From the NCBI GenBank assembly GCA_020048155.1, contig JAIFMY010000042.1:1-48178 (forward strand): a stretch of 48,178 nt of DNA, given 5' to 3'. Made by a program: the position numbers and the translations under genes. Origin of the DNA: Bacteroidota bacterium. GTDB lineage: Bacteria; Bacteroidota; Bacteroidia; Bacteroidales; DYOH01. The notes beneath the pieces are model-generated. The model saw only the letters and a list, made by a program, of their open reading frames with translations. It was not told the DNA's origin and ran no database searches. This document shows positions 9,292 to 17,921 of this stretch, one piece after another; the first letter of the stretch is position 1; each line of letters begins with the position of its first letter.

Positions 9292-12200
9292 ATGAACGTG
9301 AATAGTTTTCTTATTTCCTGCGTAAAAGATATTTTCAATAAGACCCAAGCAACCGAAAATTTGCCCATTTGGCGCGAAGAATACAAACGCTTGAGAATGT
9401 TGTATACACAGGCATTTGATTTTATAGATGCTGGTCTTGAAGGAATAGAAAGTAAAAACTTGGAGCTTAATCCGGAACAAATATTAGAAGACCTTACTTC
9501 ATTCAATCCTCATCTTCAGTTTCTTGTGGATAATGTGACTATCCCTATAGACAATGCCCCCATAGGTGTAGCCATGCTCAAAGATGGCAAGATAATGTAT
9601 AGCAACGACGCGGTAAGCGATATTTTTGGATACACCAAAGCAGAATTGCTTTCAATAGAACCGGGGGTCCTTATATCAGATGATTTTCGAGATAAAATAA
9701 ACTACATGCACGGCAATATAGGTTTTGTAGGTAGCAATAGCCCGAGTGGATTCGATGTAAAAGTTGTGGCTAAAGGAGCGATAAATAAATGGATAAATAT
9801 TTCAAGCACACAATTCATAAACAACGAGCAGAATTTCATCATCGATTTTATCAGAGATATAACCATTCGTAAAGATTTCGAACTGCGACTGCTCAATTCC
9901 GACAATCTTTATTTCAGCACCATCAATTCGTTGCGCGATTTCATTTTTGTAATCGATCGCGATTTTCGCATCCTATTGGCCAACGAAGCATATATGGGTT
10001 TTCACCGCACTATATTCGGCGACAAACCATTTATTAATGAGAATCTGTCGGATGTGAGGCCTTTTTTCGACGATAACACCTGGGAGGAGTACAATTCTGT
10101 GTTTTTGGTAGGAAAAGAACATGAATCGGATCAAAAATTTATCATAAAGGGAAAGGTATTTTACCTAAAAATAAAAAAATCGCCTGTGGTCATAAATGGA
10201 TCAGTGGTAAGGGTGATAACCATCATCATAGATATTACCAAAGATACCATAGTTAAACAGACAATGGCTCTCAATGAGCAAAAATTCAGGCAACTGGCAT
10301 ATGAGGCCACCGAAGGTATCATCATGTCTGATTTGCATGCCAAAATAGTAGATTGGAACCGTACTATGGAGCGTATCACCGGGTATACCAACGAAGAAAT
10401 GGTAGGCAAAATGTTGAATAATTTTGAACAGATGTTGCCTGACCATACACCTATAAGTACCGATTTGACAGCGTACCACCAACTCCTCAAAAATCCGGCC
10501 CCCGATGTTTTTAATGTAAAACGTGAATTCAGGCTGCAAAAGAAAAATGGCAATCTGGCAAATGTACAAATCACCCTATTCCCTATAAAAACCGATGCTG
10601 AGTATCTGCTCGGAATACTGCTCAATGATGTGACCGACATCAGACGTATAGAGCAAATGCGCGAGCAACGCCGGCAGGAAGTTGTAAAACTATCACAAGC
10701 AGCACTCGATATGATGGAAATACAGTCGCTGCATGGTACACATACATATATTGTAAACTGGTTGTCCAACAATTTGTTAGGCGCGCCAGTTTTTTATCTC
10801 AATATAGAAGAAATAAAAAGTACAGCCGAGTTTAGCGCATATACAGGCATTCAGACATCGCAACGGGAAATTCTCAACGAGGCTTTCCCTGCATGGGATA
10901 AGACTCATATATCGCTCACAGAGGAGTTTTTGATATTGCTTCAACGTGGAAAATTATTCAAACTCGAAAAAAATATTCCCGAATTTGTGCTGCAGAGCTA
11001 CAGCAATGAGGAGCTCAATATGTTTAATCACATACTTGGTACTGTAAGCATATATGGCATAGGCCTCACTTGGATTGGACAGATTTTTGGGGTGATACTA
11101 CTTCAGATCCCGGACGAAACTGCAACCGACCATACACCTGTGATAGAAGCTTTTGTGCATCAGGCAACCATAGCTGTGCGGCGCAAGATAATTGAAGCGG
11201 ATTTGGCCAAAGCCAGAACACGTGCAGAAGAAGCCGACCATATGAAATCTATGTTTCTGGCCAATATGTCGCACGAAATACGTAGCCCGCTCAATGGGAT
11301 ACTTGGGTTTACAGACCTTATGCGTCGTATGCAACTGCCCGATAAGGCGCAAAAGTTTACTCATCTGATACACCAGAATGGGAACCACTTGCTTGAGCTT
11401 ATCAACGATATTATTGATTTTTCGAAAATTGAAGCCGGACAGCTCGAAATAAACCCCGAGCAAGCTAATCTTTACGATTTGGTCACCCAAATAGATCAAA
11501 TGTTCCGTAACCAATTGTCTTCGCAAGGCATTTTAATTGAGCAGCTCAAGTTTACTGTTGTTAATGAATTGGAGGCCGGAAACTCGCAGTATATGCTCGA
11601 CTCACTGCGCTGGCGGCAGGTTATTATCAATCTGCTTAGCAATGCATTCAAGTTCACCACTGAGGGGGAAGTCAGGTTTATTGTTAAAAAACAAGAACGC
11701 GATTTGTATTTTGAGGTGTCAGATACAGGTATAGGCATTCCCCCCGAAAAACTGAAATGGATATTCGACCGTTATTCTCAAGTTGGGCCCCAAATCACCC
11801 GTCAGTATGGTGGTTCAGGCCTCGGATTGTCCATAACCAAAGGGCTGGTTTCGCTTATGGGAGGCGAGATAAAAGTATTGTCGCAAGAAGGTGCCGGCTC
11901 TGTTTTTAGCTTCAAGATTCCGGCATTGCATACACCATCGCAACCTGAACTAGAACAGGTATTAGCCGCAAGCCAACAAATAGATTTGAAAAATAAGCAT
12001 GTTTTGCTCATTGAAGACGATATCATCAGTCAGGAATATATTTTGAATATACTTGAAAACCTGAATGTGAAACTTACTATTAAAAGTTCGGCTCGAAGCA
12101 TAGATAAGTGGTTGCAAGAACTTGGCCATATCGACATTGCACTGATAGATCTTCAATTACCTGATGTCGATGGTTTTGATGTGATAAAAAAAATAAAAGA

Positions 12201-12348
12201 GTACGACGCAGCAATATATTGCATCGCACAAACAGCCTTTGCCACTGCCGAATATAAGAAAAGGTGCTTCGACGCCGGATTCAATTTTTATATTTCAAAA
12301 CCATACAAAAGCGGCCATCTGGTAGAAGCCCTCATGCAAGCAAATTAG
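9292..12348 (+). CDS. Multi-PAS hybrid histidine kinase with intact receiver
   Basis: A 1018-residue soluble hybrid kinase. In order: a helical N-terminus (1-80), three PAS domains (~85-195, ~200-320, ~328-455), and a GAF-like region (~465-630). Then come HisKA with His661 (ANMSHEIRSPLNGI), an HATPase domain (NLLSNAFKF near 780, DTGIG at 811, GGSGLGLS near 840), and a complete receiver (903-1018) with acidic residues Asp909/Asp910, phospho-acceptor Asp953 (LIDLQLPDVDG), Thr981 and Lys1003. It follows the previous kinase by 19 bp and is probably co-transcribed. The intact receiver here could complement the degenerate one in its neighbour, but no DNA-binding output or separate response regulator is nearby. 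It converges on the MORN gene with only 14 bp between them. Confidence 0.93.
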   Translation: MNVNSFLISCVKDIFNKTQATENLPIWREEYKRLRMLYTQAFDFIDAGLEGIESKNLELNPEQILEDLTSFNPHLQFLVDNVTIPIDNAPIGVAMLKDGKIMYSNDAVSDIFGYTKAELLSIEPGVLISDDFRDKINYMHGNIGFVGSNSPSGFDVKVVAKGAINKWINISSTQFINNEQNFIIDFIRDITIRKDFELRLLNSDNLYFSTINSLRDFIFVIDRDFRILLANEAYMGFHRTIFGDKPFINENLSDVRPFFDDNTWEEYNSVFLVGKEHESDQKFIIKGKVFYLKIKKSPVVINGSVVRVITIIIDITKDTIVKQTMALNEQKFRQLAYEATEGIIMSDLHAKIVDWNRTMERITGYTNEEMVGKMLNNFEQMLPDHTPISTDLTAYHQLLKNPAPDVFNVKREFRLQKKNGNLANVQITLFPIKTDAEYLLGILLNDVTDIRRIEQMREQRRQEVVKLSQAALDMMEIQSLHGTHTYIVNWLSNNLLGAPVFYLNIEEIKSTAEFSAYTGIQTSQREILNEAFPAWDKTHISLTEEFLILLQRGKLFKLEKNIPEFVLQSYSNEELNMFNHILGTVSIYGIGLTWIGQIFGVILLQIPDETATDHTPVIEAFVHQATIAVRRKIIEADLAKARTRAEEADHMKSMFLANMSHEIRSPLNGILGFTDLMRRMQLPDKAQKFTHLIHQNGNHLLELINDIIDFSKIEAGQLEINPEQANLYDLVTQIDQMFRNQLSSQGILIEQLKFTVVNELEAGNSQYMLDSLRWRQVIINLLSNAFKFTTEGEVRFIVKKQERDLYFEVSDTGIGIPPEKLKWIFDRYSQVGPQITRQYGGSGLGLSITKGLVSLMGGEIKVLSQEGAGSVFSFKIPALHTPSQPELEQVLAASQQIDLKNKHVLLIEDDIISQEYILNILENLNVKLTIKSSARSIDKWLQELGHIDIALIDLQLPDVDGFDVIKKIKEYDAAIYCIAQTAFATAEYKKRCFDAGFNFYISKPYKSGHLVEALMQAN

Positions 12349-12362
12349 ACTTGAGTATATGG

Positions 12363-14957
12363 TTATTTGAAAAACTGATTGAATATATCGTCGGTGAAAG
12401 TGGTATATACAGTCTGATGTCCTTTGCTCTGCTTTTTTACCTCATCGGCTATGAACATAAGTTTGTTTTTTTCAGCAGGTTTTAGATTGAGCAATACATT
12501 CCGAAACAAATAGTTGTGCATATATTTGCCGGAATAGCTAAAAGGCAGGTTGCTCATAAGGTAAAAAGTACCTGTGAACACTGGGGGGGCGGCAAGCAAA
12601 TAATTGTGCTCAGTCCTATAATTTACACTTTTGTAAGCAACCGATGCTTGATCTATTATTACACCCACAGTATCGGAACCCGCATGCCTGAAATCTGAAA
12701 TGATTTGGTTAAGACTAATGCCTTCAACCGAGATATCGCAAGATTTCTGTATGAGCGCAAGATTGGGAATAAAATAATTGATTGAGTCGAGATAAAATAC
12801 TGTTCCAGCAAAGTACAATATAACTTTGCCGCTATGCTTTTGCTGTTGCACCAATGCTTTGCGCAAAGTAAGCAGAAAATCAGCCCTGTCAGTTTGGTTT
12901 ACAATATTTACTTCGTATCCAGAGCCTTCAAACCATTCTATAAGTTCATCTTTCCGTTCGAGCGTCACATCAGAAGTCTGAAAAATCCAGACACTATTTT
13001 TCCTTATGGGGTTTGATTCTATTTTAACTTGAATTATTTCCGATTCGGTTTTTCCATAATCGTTGATAGCCTGAACCTGTATCAGGTTATTTTCTTCTTT
13101 AACCAAAGCAGTACATTCTATGATGATATCGAAACCGTATTCCGGATTTTTAGCAAAGTTTATCTGCATTTGATTATACACCAACTTATGATTTACATAT
13201 AATTGTATATTGTGCAACGGAGTAGACGAACGTATACCAAACTTCAGGTTTACCAATTTTTGGGTAGAACGGTAAGAAGCATCGATGGGTTTAATCCAAA
13301 GTACTTCGGGTGCCAACTGTGTAGGGGGGGTTTCGGTAATAAATACATTTTTACGGAAAAGACCTTTAAGGGTATCCTTTTGGTTTGTATACACCCCGTA
13401 TCCATCGTACATATCATCTTTCCAACTACCCAGATAAGATGCACCATTGCTCAGAAGTTGCAAACCAAAACCATTTCTATAATTATTTTTAAACATACCT
13501 TGAAAATAGTTTCCATGCTCATCAGTGTATCTTCCGAATCCATGAAAATTGCTCAGAAACCAAGCGCCGGAGTATTGCCAACCGCCAGATGAGATGTATT
13601 GTCCTGTGCCTTCGAAACAATTGCCACTAATGCAACCAAAAAAACCGTCGGTAGAAGCCACAAGTTTATGTTGTTTCCATATACCGTTCAAAATTCTTCC
13701 GTCGGGGTAGTGCATAGAACCCTCACCTTCTATAGTATCTTTTTTGAATTGTCCTTCAAATCTTTTGCCATCTGAAAAATAAAAAGTACCAATTCCATCT
13801 CGGTAATCGTCGCGGAATGGCCCCAGATATTTTTCACCATTTACGAATGTATGCAGACCAACGCCATGCTTTTTGTTGTTTCGCCAGGTTCCTTCGTATT
13901 CGTTTCCTGTATCGAAAAAGTTGTACCCCCATCCATTGCGTTTATCATCGAGCCAGAATCCTGTATATTTTTCACCCGAAACCCAAGTATATTCGCCAAA
14001 ACCACTATGGCAATTGCCGGTTTGGCAAGCGTTTTTCAAGGTATCTGCAACCAAATACTTTCCATTTACATAAAATCCTTTTTGAGAGTATCCGAAAGGG
14101 TAGGTCAATTCGCCAATTCCATGAGGCAAAAAAGCCAGCATCTCGCCGGTGTAAGTAGCACCATACAAAGGCGAATTGTTGCGGAACAACAAACTTCCGG
14201 TGCCTTTAGCGCAGTTTCCGGCAAGGCATGTATCGGCATGAAAGGCAATTACGATATCATCGAGCGTTTTTCCATTTTTCCACATATTTGTTTTTTCGCT
14301 CCCAGAAGCCATTTTATATGTACCAAGGCCATTGGGTAAGCCATTGTACCAATTTCCTACATAAGTGTCGCCATTTGGATACCACATGGTGCCAAAACCG
14401 TTGATGGTATCGTATAGCCAGCGACCATCGTATATCATACCGTTGCTAAAGATTTGTTTTCCATTTCCGTGGCGCCAGCTACCAAGCCATTCACCGTCAT
14501 ATACATCGCCATTTACCCATTTGTACAAACCTACCCCGGTACAGCAATTGCCTTGCAGGCAGCCAAACGAAGAGTTGCTTACACCCGAAGGCACATTATT
14601 GGTCCATGTAGCCGACATAAAAGAGGAGTCAGCATAAAACAGAGTTCCACTTCCGGCTTTCTGGCCATTTATCCAGTTGCCTGTATAAATTTCGCCATTG
14701 GCACCATACTCGGTACCAAGGCCCGCCCTGGTTCCTTTTTCAAATAACCCTATATAAATGAGTTTGTTGTCCTTTTTGAGGAGGCCTTTGCCCTCGGGCA
14801 TATTTCCTGCAAAATTGCCTTCGTAAGTATTTCCATCAGCAAGTTTAGCTATGCCATACCCATCTGCACAATTTCCGGAGATACACTGGATTTTGCTTTG
14901 GGCCGAAGCGAAGAAAGGAAAAAGAATACAAGCCAATACGAATAAATAACGGTACAT
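12363..14957 (-). CDS. Secreted MORN-repeat protein with a C-terminal caspase-like domain lacking the catalytic dyad
   Basis: An 864-residue exported protein with a signal peptide (MYRYLFVLACILFPFFASAQ). Residues ~25-535 are about twenty MORN-type repeats (YEGxWxxGxxxGxGxY). They are arranged in five blocks, each opened by a CxxGNC motif at residues 25-30, 133-138, 244-249, 311-316 and 442-447. A beta-sandwich-like linker (~548-650) follows. The C-terminus (~653-864) resembles the peptidase C14 caspase fold: the strand ILYFAG at 713-718 is where caspases read ...GHG, and VGVIIDQAS at 764-772 is where they read DAC. The histidine is replaced by Thr719 and the cysteine by Ala771, so cysteine protease activity is unlikely. 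A TATCTTTG -7 box (14976-14983, minus strand) lies 18 bp upstream of the start. Function unknown; a scaffold or binding role is more plausible. Confidence 0.85.
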   Translation of the reverse strand: MYRYLFVLACILFPFFASAQSKIQCISGNCADGYGIAKLADGNTYEGNFAGNMPEGKGLLKKDNKLIYIGLFEKGTRAGLGTEYGANGEIYTGNWINGQKAGSGTLFYADSSFMSATWTNNVPSGVSNSSFGCLQGNCCTGVGLYKWVNGDVYDGEWLGSWRHGNGKQIFSNGMIYDGRWLYDTINGFGTMWYPNGDTYVGNWYNGLPNGLGTYKMASGSEKTNMWKNGKTLDDIVIAFHADTCLAGNCAKGTGSLLFRNNSPLYGATYTGEMLAFLPHGIGELTYPFGYSQKGFYVNGKYLVADTLKNACQTGNCHSGFGEYTWVSGEKYTGFWLDDKRNGWGYNFFDTGNEYEGTWRNNKKHGVGLHTFVNGEKYLGPFRDDYRDGIGTFYFSDGKRFEGQFKKDTIEGEGSMHYPDGRILNGIWKQHKLVASTDGFFGCISGNCFEGTGQYISSGGWQYSGAWFLSNFHGFGRYTDEHGNYFQGMFKNNYRNGFGLQLLSNGASYLGSWKDDMYDGYGVYTNQKDTLKGLFRKNVFITETPPTQLAPEVLWIKPIDASYRSTQKLVNLKFGIRSSTPLHNIQLYVNHKLVYNQMQINFAKNPEYGFDIIIECTALVKEENNLIQVQAINDYGKTESEIIQVKIESNPIRKNSVWIFQTSDVTLERKDELIEWFEGSGYEVNIVNQTDRADFLLTLRKALVQQQKHSGKVILYFAGTVFYLDSINYFIPNLALIQKSCDISVEGISLNQIISDFRHAGSDTVGVIIDQASVAYKSVNYRTEHNYLLAAPPVFTGTFYLMSNLPFSYSGKYMHNYLFRNVLLNLKPAEKNKLMFIADEVKKQSKGHQTVYTTFTDDIFNQFFK

Positions 14958-14975
14958 AAGTCGGTATTTTTATGA

Positions 14976-14983
14976 CAAAGATA
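14976..14983 (-). promoter_or_regulatory. Candidate -7 box for the MORN gene
   Basis: Minus-strand TATCTTTG is a full match to TAnnTTTG, 18 bp before the start codon. No TTG is found at the expected distance, so support is partial. Confidence 0.4.
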
Positions 14984-15075
14984 AATCAATATACAAATTT
15001 TTCCACTAAGAAAAAAATCGCTCAAAGGTAATGGGGACTACATTAATTAACAAATATCAAATATAATACCAATAT

Positions 15076-15129
15076 AAAAGGCCTGACTTATCTCTTTTGG
15101 GACTCCAAGGAGATTGGTACAGGCCTTTT
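15076..15129 (-). terminator. Long hairpin downstream of the STAS-like gene, probable terminator
   Basis: A perfect outer stem AAAAGGCCTG/CAGGCCTTTT (15076-15085 with 15120-15129) encloses a second imperfect stem (ATCTC/GAGAT and TTGG/CCAA). On the minus strand the structure ends in a T run and lies 26 bp after the stop of the gene at 15156-15575. Confidence 0.65.
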
Positions 15130-15155
15130 CGATAAACTGTAGACTTATATAAAAC

Positions 15156-15575
15156 TTAGCTTGCCATTTGTAAATCTTTATTGAGCCAACTCTGAGCCTT
15201 TTCATACGTGTCAAAAAGTTGAAATTCAATAGTCTCGGGCTTCAAATGCCTGAGTAAATCATCTATCACTATTTGAGTGATCATGTCACCACTTTTTACA
15301 AGAGCTATTTTCCCAATTCCATTTTTACTGATTACAGTATTTATGAATTTGTAAAAATGTGGTTTAAAGTCAAATTCACCTTTATATGTTAGGTTTTCCA
15401 AATTAGCCAATACTTTCTTGGGTTTGGAATATTTAAGATAATAAGCCAGATTTAAAAGTTTCGAACGATAATTTTGCTGCCTGAGCTGTGAACTAGCCTG
15501 CGACCATTGAACTTCTAGTAAAGATTTTGAAGTCAGGTAGTTCAGAGTTTGATATTCATCTGCGTAAATGATCAT
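15156..15575 (-). CDS. Small SpoIIAA/STAS-like protein
   Basis: A 139-residue soluble protein without signal peptide or membrane helix. The C-terminal half alternates strands and helices (KIALVKSGDMITQIVIDDLL, then IEFQLFDTYEKAQSWL) and ends with the helix motif FDTYEKAQSWLN. That arrangement resembles SpoIIAA-like/STAS proteins common in Bacteroidota, where the last helix reads like 'f.d.eeAlaWL'. No function is known for the group beyond possible regulatory binding. It stands alone, divergent from the acyl-CoA synthetase gene, with a terminator hairpin behind it. The family call is tentative. Confidence 0.6.
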   Translation of the reverse strand: MIIYADEYQTLNYLTSKSLLEVQWSQASSQLRQQNYRSKLLNLAYYLKYSKPKKVLANLENLTYKGEFDFKPHFYKFINTVISKNGIGKIALVKSGDMITQIVIDDLLRHLKPETIEFQLFDTYEKAQSWLNKDLQMAS

Positions 15576-15712
15576 AATGCAATTATTTTACTCTTAAGAT
15601 GCAATGCATGCCTTGCGCGTTGCGTGATGATCTATTTTTTTTTGGAAAAGAATAGAATACTTATGTGATGAGATTAATCATATGTCCTGCAAACGTTTTC
15701 CGTGTAAAAGAA

Positions 15713-15743
15713 TTGGCAGGCACAAAGAACTATTTTACTTTAG
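15713..15743 (+). promoter_or_regulatory. Candidate promoter for the ADP-forming acyl-CoA synthetase gene
   Basis: TTG at 15713-15715 and TACTTTAG at 15736-15743 are 20 bp apart; the -7 box has one mismatch to TAnnTTTG. The remaining divergent intergenic sequence (15576-15781) shows nothing else I can name. Confidence 0.4.
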
Positions 15744-15781
15744 CGCCTATAAAGCAAATAATTTAATTAATATTGTAAATA

Positions 15782-17854
15782 ATGGTAAATCAGCAGCTTA
15801 TAAATCCGAAAAGCATAGTTGTGGTTGGCGGAACCGACAATATAAAAAGCCCGGGCGGCAAAGTGCTCAAAAATTTGATTGATTCCGGATTTGCCGGCGA
15901 ATTGTATGTAGTGAATCCAAAGCAGGAACAAGTGCAAGGCCTGAAGGCTTACAAAGATGTTACCATGCTGCCATCTGCAGATTTAGCCATTTTCGCTATT
16001 CCTGCCCGATTTATTCCGGAAACTGCAAGAATATTGGCTCAACAAAAAAATACAAGGGCATTCATAGTGCTTTCTGCTGGTTTCAGTGAGGAAAGTGCGG
16101 AAGGGAAAATGCTCGAAGATGAACTTGTATCTGTAGTAAATTCAGTAAATGGTGCGCTGATAGGTCCTAACTGCATAGGAGTGCTCAATACCAATTATGC
16201 TGGGGTTTTTACCACACCCATTCCTGCCTTGTCAACCTCAGGAGTCGATTTTATAAGCGGTTCCGGAGCTACTGCCGTTTTCATCATGGAAGCCGGAGTG
16301 CCAAAAGGACTGAGCTTCTCGAGCGTGTATTCGGTAGGAAATTCTGCCCAAATGGGGGTAGAAGAAATATTGGAGTATCTGGACAACAGTTTTGACCCCG
16401 AAACCAGCTCAAAAGTAAAATTGCTGTATGTAGAAAGTATTTCGAAACCCGAAAAACTGGTTAAACATGCCACCTCTCTCATAAAAAAAGGTTGCCGTAT
16501 AGCTGCCATCAAATCCGGAAGTTCGGAGGCCGGAAGCCGCGCAGCTTCGTCGCATACCGGAGCTATGGCTAGCCCCGATTTGGCGGTAGATGCGCTATTT
16601 CGCAAAGCAGGCATAGTACGTTGCCATGGACGCGAAGAACTGATAAGCGTAGCTTCTTTATTCATGCATAAACCCCTGACCGGGAAGAATATTGCAGTAA
16701 TCACGCATGCAGGCGGACCTGCAGTTATGCTTACCGATGCGCTTTCGAAAGGCGGTCTGAATGTGCCACCTATAAACAATGAACGAAAAGCAGAATTGCT
16801 GGAGAAACTATTTCCAGGCTCGTCGGTAAACAATCCGATAGATTTTTTGGCTACCGGAACCGCAGAACAGTTGGGACACATCATAGATTATTGCGAAAAT
16901 GTTTTTGATGAAATAGATGCCATGGCGGTTATTTTTGGTAGCCCCGGTTTGTTTGATGTGTATGATGTTTATGATCTGCTTCACGAAAAAATGAAACAGT
17001 GCAGCAAACCTATTTACCCCATACTGCCCTCTGTAGTAAATGTGAAGAATGAAATAAAAGCATTTTTGGATAAAGGACGAATCAATTTTCCGGATGAAGT
17101 AATTTTTGGAAATGCCCTGGCCAGCGTGCATCAGACACCAAGCCCATTTGTTGCAGAAGAATTGAGCATAAAAGCTGACGTGGAAAAGATACGGAATGTA
17201 ATAGAGCAAAATACCGATGGCTATCTGCTACCAGAGCAAGTGCAGCAACTGCTGGATGCAGTGCAGATAGACCGGGCACAGGAACAAACAGCCAAAAGTA
17301 CAGAAGACGCTTTGGCTGCTGCTGCTATACTCGGTTTTCCTTTAGTAATGAAAGTGGTAGGTCCTGTACACAAATCGGATGTGGGTGGTGTAGTGCTTCA
17401 TGTGAAAAATACAGAGACAGTTGAAAGAGAATTTAAGCGCATGATACAAATACCCGAAACTACGGCTGTGTTGCTTCAGCAACAGCTATCGGGCATAGAG
17501 TTGTATATAGGTGCCAACCGCGACGATGTATTCGGGCATATGATACTTGCAGGCCTGGGAGGTATTTTTGTGGAAGTGCTTAAGGATGTGCAACCCGGGC
17601 TTTTGCCTGTGGGCAAAGAAGAAGCCAGGTACATGATAAGCAAATTGCGAGGTGTGCACATGCTCGAAGGTGTCCGCGGCCAGGAACCTGTAGACATTGA
17701 TAAGTATACAGATGCTATAGTGAGGCTTTCTGAATTGCTAAAACATGCACCTGAAATAGCCGAGATGGATATAAATCCGCTTTTGGGCAGCAGCAAGCGC
17801 GTAGTAGCTGTAGATGCCCGCATAAGGCTCGACAGGACGATTCATAAACATTGA
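15782..17854 (+). CDS. ADP-forming acetyl/acyl-CoA synthetase, fused alpha-beta subunits
   Basis: A 690-residue enzyme of the acyl-CoA synthetase (NDP-forming) family, which interconverts acyl-CoA + ADP + Pi and acid + CoA + ATP. The N-terminal Rossmann CoA-binding domain (residues ~8-135, SIVVVGGTDN) is followed by succinyl-CoA-ligase-like domains carrying the phosphorylated histidine His258 in SSHTGAMA. An ATP-grasp beta domain (~475-690) includes ALAAAAILGFPLVMKVVGP and ends with EMDINPLL, the metal-binding region. Alpha and beta parts are fused as in many bacterial homologues. It could allow ATP formation from acetyl-CoA or amino-acid-derived acyl-CoAs; the substrate cannot be read from sequence. 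It appears monocistronic and converges on the third kinase. Confidence 0.93.
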   Translation: MVNQQLINPKSIVVVGGTDNIKSPGGKVLKNLIDSGFAGELYVVNPKQEQVQGLKAYKDVTMLPSADLAIFAIPARFIPETARILAQQKNTRAFIVLSAGFSEESAEGKMLEDELVSVVNSVNGALIGPNCIGVLNTNYAGVFTTPIPALSTSGVDFISGSGATAVFIMEAGVPKGLSFSSVYSVGNSAQMGVEEILEYLDNSFDPETSSKVKLLYVESISKPEKLVKHATSLIKKGCRIAAIKSGSSEAGSRAASSHTGAMASPDLAVDALFRKAGIVRCHGREELISVASLFMHKPLTGKNIAVITHAGGPAVMLTDALSKGGLNVPPINNERKAELLEKLFPGSSVNNPIDFLATGTAEQLGHIIDYCENVFDEIDAMAVIFGSPGLFDVYDVYDLLHEKMKQCSKPIYPILPSVVNVKNEIKAFLDKGRINFPDEVIFGNALASVHQTPSPFVAEELSIKADVEKIRNVIEQNTDGYLLPEQVQQLLDAVQIDRAQEQTAKSTEDALAAAAILGFPLVMKVVGPVHKSDVGGVVLHVKNTETVEREFKRMIQIPETTAVLLQQQLSGIELYIGANRDDVFGHMILAGLGGIFVEVLKDVQPGLLPVGKEEARYMISKLRGVHMLEGVRGQEPVDIDKYTDAIVRLSELLKHAPEIAEMDINPLLGSSKRVVAVDARIRLDRTIHKH

Positions 17855-17865
17855 TTTTTTAAGAG

Positions 17866-17910
17866 GGCTCAAATGCACAGATTATGGTAAAAATGTGTGC
17901 ATTTGGGGCC
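17866..17910. terminator. Hairpin between convergent acyl-CoA synthetase and kinase genes
   Basis: A 10-bp perfect stem (17870-17879 with 17896-17905) is extended outward by further pairs through a small bulge, with a 16-nt loop. There is no strong T run on either strand, so termination is likely but not certain. Confidence 0.5.
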
Positions 17911-17921
17911 ATTTTCGCCAA

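Noticed and set aside
10161-10772. 203-codon minus-strand reading frame inside the second kinase
   Set aside because: Composition rich in Ser/Cys/Ile typical of an antisense shadow; the plus-strand PAS domains are clear.
12349-12362. Terminator between the second kinase and the MORN gene
   Set aside because: Only 14 bases separate the two stop codons and no hairpin is visible there.
13203-14747. Several plus-strand reading frames across the MORN gene
   Set aside because: They repeat because the MORN repeats repeat; the minus strand gives one continuous, conserved protein.
16195-16884. 229-codon minus-strand reading frame inside the acyl-CoA synthetase gene
   Set aside because: Antisense shadow of a conserved enzyme, without family motifs or start signals.
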